This document shows, in pieces, positions 57,040 through 64,000 of a stretch of DNA of 64,000 bases. Every line of letters starts with the position of its first letter. The stretch's first letter is position 1. Source of the stretch: Eledone cirrhosa. Lineage: Eukaryota > Mollusca > Cephalopoda > Octopoda > Eledonidae. A program made the translations under genes and the position numbers. The notes below the pieces were generated by a model, which made no database searches, was not told where the DNA came from, and saw nothing but the letters and a program-made list of their open reading frames with translations. The stretch lies in NCBI GenBank assembly GCA_964016885.1, contig OZ024743.1, positions 190,091,404 through 190,155,403 of the forward strand, read 5' to 3'.

Positions 57040-57270
57040 GTAGGTTGAGGAAAAAGAGGAAGAGAGGAAGGGAGTACTCACTCTTGGTGCTCCTGGAGAT
57101 GAGGGTTGTACATTTTTTCGGGGTGTGTACAACCCCTGTGTAACACCTCCTCCCTATTGGGGATTTCAATTGTTATTTGTTATTGTAATAATAGTTTTAT
57201 TTTCATATACCTGTATGTAAACTCCCCATTTGTATTTGTCCCCTTCTTTTGTGCCCTTGTAGCTAATAAA

Positions 57271-57689
57271 TAAATTTATCTATCTAAACATATCTATCTA
57301 TCTATATATATATATATATATATATATAGCTGTATAGGTTTTAAACTATCTTCCTATCTATCTACATATTTAGCTTGCCATCTACATAATCATCTAGCTA
57401 TCTATTCAACCAAACATCCAAACCCACACATTTACTTACCTACATAACCTATTCTCGTAAGGATGTAGTCAGTTAATCAGCATAACCATTTCATTAAAGT
57501 GTTTCGTTTATATACAGTTTAAGTGACGTCAATCAGAATACGAGTTGTTGTAAATAAAGGTAAAATGACATAATCTAGTTTTGCATATATATACTCTCCT
57601 CACACACATGTACACCCCAACACATACACACATACACACGCACACAAACACACACACATGCACACACACACACACACACACGCGCGCAT

Positions 57690-57726
<37 letters not shown>

Positions 57727-57731
57727 ATTAA
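57271..57731. repeat. Simple repeats: (TATC)n, (TA)n, (CA)n
   Basis: (ATCT)/(TA) arrays at about 57278-57328 follow the LINE 3' end. A long CA-rich array with CG interruptions runs from about 57600 to 57720. Confidence 0.8.
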
Positions 57732-57917
57732 TTGTTTCTACTTTAGGCACAAGGCCAGTAATTACCCAGTGCATTACTGGTACTTTATTTTATCGACCCC
57801 GTAATGATGAAAGGCAAAGTAAACCTCGGCGGAATTTGAACTCAGACCATAAAGGGACGTAACTATGCTGGAAAGCATGGCGTCCGACTCTCTACCGATA
57901 CTGCGAATCCACCGCCC
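57732..57917 (-). repeat. Type 1 SINE, minus strand
   Basis: Complete copy between (CA)n/(TA)n on the left and (TA)n on the right. Slightly diverged in the body (gtaatgatgaaaggcaaagt). Confidence 0.9.
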
Positions 57918-59270
57918 ATATATATATAATGAATGTTTGCTCTACACAGTTGATCCCTGCTTAATGTTTTGAAACGTGCCCTATATTAGCTATACAGGTT
58001 TATTATGGTCAACTTGAGAATACTTTTCATCGAGCAAGTAAAGATGGTTGACGTTGCTTTGTATGAGGTCTCATAAGATTAAATGTGCATAAATAAGATA
58101 CTTATAATATGGTTATTGAAGTCGAGTATGTGTATATATATATATATATATTGTTATGTGACGACCTGGGTGTATTTTATGTGTGTATTATTTATGGTTT
58201 GTTATATTGAAATCCGGTTATTTTCGGTATATGGAATCATGTGAGGTGGGTGGGGTGAGACCGAAATAGTGGATTAAAGTGGGTACATGTTAGCTGAGTG
58301 TTGATGTTGGATGTCTGAGCTTGTATTTTTCCATGCTGATAGAAAAAGTACTTTTACGTGATGAGCAACTTCAAAATAACTCATTCTTAGTGTTCGGGTA
58401 TTTATTGGAGGATTCCGATCCCTGTTTTATCCCGTACTTCTAGTTTAGACAAAGTGAACATCTCTTAGATGTTTGATCTGAATTTATTTAAGGTACTACA
58501 TTTAATTGTGTAAGGTATCCCTTTATCTTTTAGTTTCCAGACATGCTTTGCCAGTGTTGTGGTTGTCTTCTTTTGTTGGAGTCTAAAGTATGTGGTATGT
58601 GACTAATACCGTTTTATAAAATGGTCTTGTGCCATGCTAACCTATCGCAGTTCTCTGTTTGTTTGGCTGTGCTTGATGTCAATACACTATTGACTTAATA
58701 TTATATCCCTGTTGTACCGGGTAGTTCTCCTTTACCCTACACGATCATCGCGGTTTTCTTCACGTTTCTTCTTATGTGTTATCTTCGAACTCATGGAAGA
58801 TCCACAGGAATAACTGATTTTCGCCGACTGCCAACTAAATATTTTACTATAAATTTCTTGATGGGGAAATGTTATATCTCTTAGGTCTAATAACACCGTG
58901 TAACAAAAAAATGTTTCTCTGTTCCTGGCTTGTCATCACTTTTTTTTTGTGTTGCTTGGGTCCCAAATAAATAAAAAAGTGCTATTAAACAGTTAAAAGG
59001 TTGGGTTTGTAAAAATTCTAAGCTATTCACTAGAATTATTTGTATGCTGGATTTTACGTTGTATGTAAGTTTAATTTGCTTATGTTAAATGATTTTTTTT
59101 TATATACGTTTCAGGTTAAATTAAAATTATAAAATAAAGAGTAATACCTAAAGAAAATTATAAAAGTGCAATAAAGTATAACATTGTTAAAAAGTGGATT
59201 AAAGAGATTTATTGATACTGGATTTTCGCACCCTGAACAAAGGGTAAGTTGTGTTTTAAGCATTCATCTC
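57918..59270. other. Unassigned sequence, possible solo LTR
   Basis: No gene seen. A segment from about 58152 (tgttatgtgacgacctgg) to about 58741 (ccctaca) has TG...CA ends and resembles a long terminal repeat in length. I see no second copy, no primer-binding site and no clear target duplication. Confidence 0.3.
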
Positions 59271-59274
59271 CAGG

Positions 59275-60353
59275 TTGAAGCAGTGGAACTTGGTCAAGGA
59301 GGAAGTGCAGGTGACAAGTCAGAGAAGTCGACACGAACCTTTCTCAGGCTTTTACACTCTTAGGTATGGCCTCTACTTCTGCCATGACGTGCCTGGACTG
59401 TTTGACGTTATTGGGGTGCCGTTTGTGCCCAAGGAGTGGCGGCTATTTATAGACAGCTCCGCCACAAGTTTGAAGGCTGTCCTCCTCCACAATTGAAACG
59501 AGTTCCCGACACTGCCCCTAGCTCATTCAGTCTGCCTGAAGAAAGATTACTACAGTGTGAAAGTCCTCTTGGAAGCTCTGCAATACAACCAGTACAATTG
59601 GGAAATCATTGGAGACTTCAAGATGGTGGCTTTCCTGCTTGGACTCCAAGGAGGCTTTATCAAATTCCAATGCTTCCTCTGCCTTTGGGACAGCAGAGCC
59701 ACCTCTGACCACTACACAAGAAAGAACTGGGAGCAGCGAACAGAATTTGTAGTTGGGACTCAGAATGCCATGTGGGAGCCACTGGTTGATCCCAGGATTG
59801 TGCTCATGCCGCCACTACACATTAAGTTGGGGTTGATGAAGCAGTTTGTGAAGGCTCTCAACCAAGAATCAGCCGCTTTTAAGTACCTTCTTGAGTTCTA
59901 TCCCAAGTTATCTGAGGCCAAAATCAAAGGTGGAATTTTTGTTGGACCTCAGATAAAGAAGATGTTTGAGTCTACCGAGTTCTCCAATAAGCTCAATAGG
60001 ATTGAGAGAACAGCATGGGAACTGTTTCAAGGCAGTTGTTAAGGGCTTCCTGGGCAACTACAGAGCTGGAAACTACCAGCAACTAGTGCAGGATCTGATA
60101 AAGGCTCTTGGCGCCATGGGATGCAGTATGTTGCTTAAACTCCATATGCTGGACGCTCACCTGGAAAAATTCAAGGACAATATGGGCGCCTACTCAGAAG
60201 AACAAGGCGAACGATTCCACCAAGATGTGAAAGAGATTGAGCGGAGGTAACAGGGCCACTACAATGAAAAAATGATGGGGACTATATCTGGGGGCTAGTG
60301 CGGGAATGCGACCTGGACTACAACCGCAAATCCAGGAAATCCAGTCATTTCTG
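59275..60353 (+). pseudogene. Disrupted copy of a multicopy, probably transposon-derived protein
   Basis: About 360 codons read LKQWNLVKEEVQVTSQRSRH, EWRLFIDSSATSLKAVLLHN, a stop (59494-59496), then LPLAHSVCLKKDYYSVKVLL, NWEIIGDFKMVAFLLGLQGG, KFQCFLCLWDSRA, VLMPPLHIKLGLMKQFVKAL, GAYSEEQGERFHQDVKEIER and, after repair of a one-base loss, a DYIWGLVRECDLDY tail. I recognise this from memory as a protein family present in many copies in cnidarian, arthropod and mollusc genomes and usually left unnamed. The GDFKM, CxxC, H and EEQGERFH motifs suggest an RNase H-like transposase, but that is inference. Lesions: stops at 59494 and 60248, and frameshifts near 60030 and 60278. A tctccag precedes the first codon, so an intron boundary is possible. 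Confidence 0.65.
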
Positions 60354-61062
60354 ACGTGTATAAGTTGCTTTATAAGTGTTATTTGTTTTTACTTGTTTGC
60401 TTTTGATAAGCTTGTGTAATAAAATAAATATATACTCTGTTGATTTAATTATATGAACTGATAAATTAAAAAAATATGTGTTTTTTCTTGAAAAATATGA
60501 AAATTTCGGAATATCAAACTGCCGACCACAAACCCAAACTTCTGATTAAATAATAGTGTGTTTTCATAATAATGGGATATAGCAAACCATGAAATGACAC
60601 TTAGAACCGGGCAACAAAATATATGATACACGGTGTAATCTTTTAACTACGTTAGTCTTTACTGCTAGCAAGAACTGGGTTGTGAACCATATTATTTTTC
60701 TATGTCTGATTTTAATTATTTTGCAAGGTGTAGACACTATATAATTGCTTTGTTGCAGTAAGGGACATCCTTATAATAAGTATTTGGAGGAAGAAAAGTT
60801 GGAGATCATATGGTTAATGATTTTGATTGGTTGTTAACTTAGATTTAGCCATAGGCGCCTTATCACGTATATAATAAGAAACTAAGATAAATAAATAGAA
60901 GGCTCGCCAATAATGTGTAGTCTTTGAAAACCTAATCCCAAATAAAGTGATATTTGATAATGGAGCTCCTTACTACAACAATGTATTTACAGATAGTGGC
61001 TTCATAGGTAAAATCAAATATATAAATATAGATGAAATTGAATGGTACTTCCGTTGCACGAG
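60354..61062. other. AT-rich background, no gene seen
   Basis: Nothing recognised. Poly-A-signal-like aataaa lies at about 60419, shortly after the pseudogene. Confidence 0.5.
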
Positions 61063-61156
61063 GAGCTACATTTTTTACATGTGATTTTATAGACCACACA
61101 TGCTCTCATGCACACTTCTGCATGTGTATATAAAATCACATGTAAAAATGTAGCTC
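61063..61156. repeat. 94-bp near-perfect hairpin
   Basis: The arm gagctacatttttt...gtgattttata (61063-61091) pairs with tataaaatcacatg...tgtagctc (61129-61156) with a single one-base bulge. A second short stem (cacacatgc / gcatgtgt) lies inside. It could be a MITE-like foldback or a small-RNA precursor; the sequence alone does not decide. Confidence 0.75.
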
Positions 61157-63063
61157 ATTGTACATCAGAAATACCGATCGGATGCTGCGCATTTGGATTA
61201 AGGAGCACATGACGACGAGAGTTGTTTCTATTAAAGATCATCTTGACAGATGCCGCAGCCAAGACAGAAAGGAATGTATACAATTTAAGAGGCCATTATT
61301 GTCACCCCCGCCCCCAGAAAAAAATACAGAAATAAATAATAGATCGGAAATGCACGAGGCAGACAGGTTTATATAGCGACTTCATCTATGCGTATTACAG
61401 ACACGCAGGCCAGTTAAGGAAGAACACATCGATCTTTGGTTTTGTTTTGGATTGTTTCAGCCCACATTTAATTTAAAAACATCATGTTAGCCTTGAAATG
61501 CCATGCAGAAATACACTGGGTAAAACATTTGCCCTTCGTATTTTTCTGCAGCATTTTACCAGTTTAAAAAAAAAAATTATCGATCTTTTATCATGTATAT
61601 ATGTATGTATGTGTAATGGGGTAATCAACAAGATCGAAATCTTATCGTTTTGCAGGTGATGTTCTGGGCATATAATGAACGACGTATTTTCTCATGGCAT
61701 CAGGAGCAATCGATTGAAATATACAAAGTCTAAATTTATAAGAGTATGATGTTTGTTCCCATATTGCCATCTTCTTGTTATATCGATGGAGTTCGCATTG
61801 ATTCCGGAAAATATTCCAAATACCATGAAGCGAGTACTCGAGTGCTCGTAATCACATGATCTGTGATACCCCATTACATTACAGTATCTTTAGATTAAAA
61901 ACAAATATTTCTATTTCTGCTCTCAGAAAAAACGCTATTACATACTCTACTTGAGTGCTCCTGATGCCACGAGAAATATTGTCTACCTTTATTCCCGCCA
62001 GAGTATCTAAAAAAAAGCGCTCCGGTTTTAGTGGTCTGCTATATGATGTCACTGCTGACTTCCACACACACAACTACCAGCTGGCTAGTGGTAGTGATGT
62101 CTGAGAGGCAAGCCGAAGAATTATCCCTGAGTAAAATTGCTGGGCAGCCAACTGATGAAATTCAGTGTGTTCGATATTATTTCATAATCATCTGCAAAAC
62201 GTGTACTTGATTTACGAATTCAACTCTCAGTTTTGCTAGATCAAATCTACGTGGTCTGGTTAAATGTTAACTTAACTTTCAATTGTGTTGATGTTTGTTC
62301 ATATATCATCATCTCCTTTCTATATCGAAAGAATTCGCTTTGATTCCAGAAAATATTTCAGATACCATGAAGAGAGAAGTGAGGGTTGGTGTTATCACTC
62401 GATTTATTGTACATCATTATGTTCCATGATTCATTCTTCTCTCTACTGATTTCATAATAATTCAATAAACAAGATAAACAACATATTTATATTAGATATC
62501 TTCAATTCGAAAATGAAAACAAGTTTAAATTATAGTTTGTAAGAAGTTAAAACATTATGGAAGTCTAAACGTACAATTAAAATTTGTTTGTTATAAAATA
62601 TAACGTTCCATAACTAACCAATATTTATTTGGCTCAAATCAGAACCTAATTCAAAACCTATTCTCGTATATTAGACTCTACAATAACATTATAGGATCAT
62701 AACCAGAGCTCATTAATTCAAATATACTTATTAATTGAAGTACCAACAATTTCAAACATAACGTTCATAGAGTATATTAATAAAAACAGTTAAAAAATGA
62801 TGGCAGGCTAAATCACTTAGTAAGTTTCAATCACTAGGAGAATTATAAGTTATTAAGATATTAATAGCCCAAACAAACTGTATTAACCGAGATGTAAGAA
62901 TTATTTCTTAGGATAACAATAATTAGTATAATTAAGTTACAAATATTCAAATATATACATATAGATATAACCATGTACACTCACATATGAATACACATAT
63001 ACAATATATATACATATATATAACTATAAAAAATAGTTATCGCTATACATGTCTGAATACAAT
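61157..63063. other. AT-rich background with diverged direct and inverted repeats
   Basis: An 83-base segment at 61748-61830 recurs at 62290-62372 with roughly 80% identity (gatgtttgttc ... ataccatgaag). A short inverted repeat links about 61690-61712 (ctcatggcatcaggagcaat) and 61954-61975 (gtgctcctgatgccacgag). The minus-strand frame 61879-62073 (64 codons, KPERFFLDTLAGIKVDNISR) is varied in composition but has no domain I know. Confidence 0.45.
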
Positions 63064-63589
63064 AAATGTCATCTGAGATTTTCGAATATCAATAATAATA
63101 TTTGATTCGTTTGCAATTATGCAAACAGCCTCTTTGAAGCCATGTCAGTAGAATGAGTCCTTCATTCTTGCTCTTGTGTTGGCATGTAAACAGAACTTCA
63201 GACACAAATGTTTCTGAGTGATTACTCTTCATCAGTGAAGTCCACAGTTCACCTGCCAACTGTCAGAGCTAGTGAAAATATATATTCTCTAAAATATACA
63301 ATGATTGATCCGCCTGATTTGCATAATAGCAGACTGGCTGATCAGTCAAATCTGCATTTTAGCAGATCCACTGATCAGCCAGATTTGCATATCAGCAGAT
63401 AAGCCAGTCAGTTTCATGTATACGAGGGATTAATGGCCGGCTTTACCATATTCAATGAACTAAAAACAAGAGAAACACAAGAGCAAGAATGAGGGGCTCA
63501 TTCTACTGACATGGCTTAAAAGAGGCTGTTTGCATAATTGCAAACGAATCTAATATTATTATTGATATTCGAAAAACTCAGATTACATT

Positions 63590-63590
<1 letters not shown>
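63064..63590. mobile_element. Foldback (MITE-like) element with 117-bp inverted repeats
   Basis: The left arm 63064-63180 and right arm 63474-63590 are inverted copies with a few differences (for example ttgattcgtttgcaattatg against its complement). The ~290-bp centre holds three 33-bp tandem units. The element abuts TA-rich DNA on both sides. It encodes no transposase and so would depend on one elsewhere. Confidence 0.75.
63307..63405 (+). repeat. Three 33-bp tandem units in the foldback centre
   Basis: Units at 63307-63339, 63340-63372 and 63373-63405 each begin gatc and share gatttgcat/aatctgcat and agcaga. The 33-base period keeps frame, giving an 11-residue repeat (PDLHNSRLADQ, SNLHFSRSTDQ, PDLHISR) in a short plus-strand frame that starts at 63208. 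A real peptide is doubtful. Confidence 0.75.

Positions 63591-63625
<35 letters not shown>
63591..63625. repeat. (TA)n array
   Basis: Pure TA/AT dinucleotides directly after the foldback element. Confidence 0.85.
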
Positions 63626-63627
<2 letters not shown>

Positions 63628-63844
63628 AAATTAAATTAAAGGTTGTCATGTCTGAGAGACATGCGCCATATCCACTGATGAATAAGCTAAAAAATTCCAA
63701 TGAATAGATCCGAGCATTTTATATCAACTAGAAATAGATTGACATATATATATATATAAAATAAACATATGAAACAATCACAGGGAATAATTTGTAAAGT
63801 GTGTAACCACACATAGCTAGGTAGGTAACTAATTAAAGTTTAAC

Positions 63845-64000
63845 AGCGTGTGGCTGAGTGGTTAGAGAATTGGATTCGCAATCATAAGGTTGTGAGTTCG
63901 ATTCCTGGACCAGGCGATGCGTTATGTCCTTGGGCAAGACACTTTATTTCACGTTGCTCCTTCTACCTGGAGTTGCGACTGATAGATAGTATTAGCAATT
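63845..64000 (+). repeat. tRNA-derived SINE of the second family, running off the window
   Basis: Head gtgtggctgagtggttagag (A box) and ggttgtgagttcgattcctg (B box), then ccttgggcaagacactttat, a core shared by SINEs of many animals, and ttgctccttctacctggag. Same family as 49162-49446. The 3' end is beyond the window. Confidence 0.8.

Larger units (their letters stand above)
52541..57270 (+). mobile_element. Tx1/L1-like LINE, plus strand, internally deleted (E)
   Basis: The only plus-strand copy of the family and the most distant in sequence. ORF1 52627-53826, A-rich spacer, ORF2 54397-56990, 3' UTR with ccctattgggg (57152-57162) and a terminus tagctaataaataaattta (about 57250-57270). About 850 bases of ORF2 are deleted. 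The left boundary is uncertain. Confidence 0.8.

Overview
The window looks like an intergenic or intronic, repeat-dominated piece of a cephalopod genome, most likely an octopus. The evidence is a tRNA-derived SINE that I recognise from memory as typical of octopod genomes (at least ten copies here, several with target-site duplications), an RTE-like LINE 3' end with a (GAT)n tail, R2-like LINE fragments with a restriction-like endonuclease, short Helitrons, AT-rich background and abundant (AAT)n, (CA)n and (ATGT)n arrays. I found no convincing host protein-coding gene, rRNA, free-standing tRNA gene or bacterial-type feature.

Layout. Positions 1-10028 are AT-rich background with SINEs (2440-2921, 8199-8386, 8515-8705) and an RTE-like 3' end (4045-4494). 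Positions 10029-25846 hold a tandem duplication with a 7,666-base period. Each unit carries a 5'-truncated LINE (minus strand), about 2.5 kb with a cluster of non-autonomous Helitrons, and two SINEs. The LINE in the first unit sits between two ~530-bp direct repeats. Positions 26200-28290 contain small LINE relics and a SINE. Positions 28290-44490 are a cluster of three more copies of the same LINE family, all on the minus strand: a decayed copy (28290-33060), a near-full-length copy with an intact ORF1 (33305-39240), and a copy with only ORF2 (40746-44490). R2-like fragments lie between the last two. Positions 44507-52540 are mostly background with SINEs, a tetranucleotide-rich repeat and an R2-like RT relic. 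Positions 52540-57270 are a plus-strand relative of the LINE family with an intact ORF1 and a broken ORF2. Positions 57700-64000 hold a SINE, a disrupted pseudogene of an unnamed, apparently multicopy protein family (59275-60353), a 94-bp hairpin, a foldback element with 33-bp repeats, and a second SINE type at the right edge.

How the parts relate. The LINE family encodes an ORF1 with a gag-type CCHC knuckle and an ORF2 with AP endonuclease, YADD reverse transcriptase and a C-terminal CCHC region. That architecture suggests the L1/Tx1 side of the non-LTR tree, but this is an inference from motifs. All six substantial copies keep a small CCCC-TATT-GGGG hairpin in the 3' UTR, and most end in AAT-rich tails. 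No ORF2 here is intact, so none of these copies looks autonomous today. The SINEs and Helitrons have no matching machinery in the window and would depend on enzymes encoded elsewhere.
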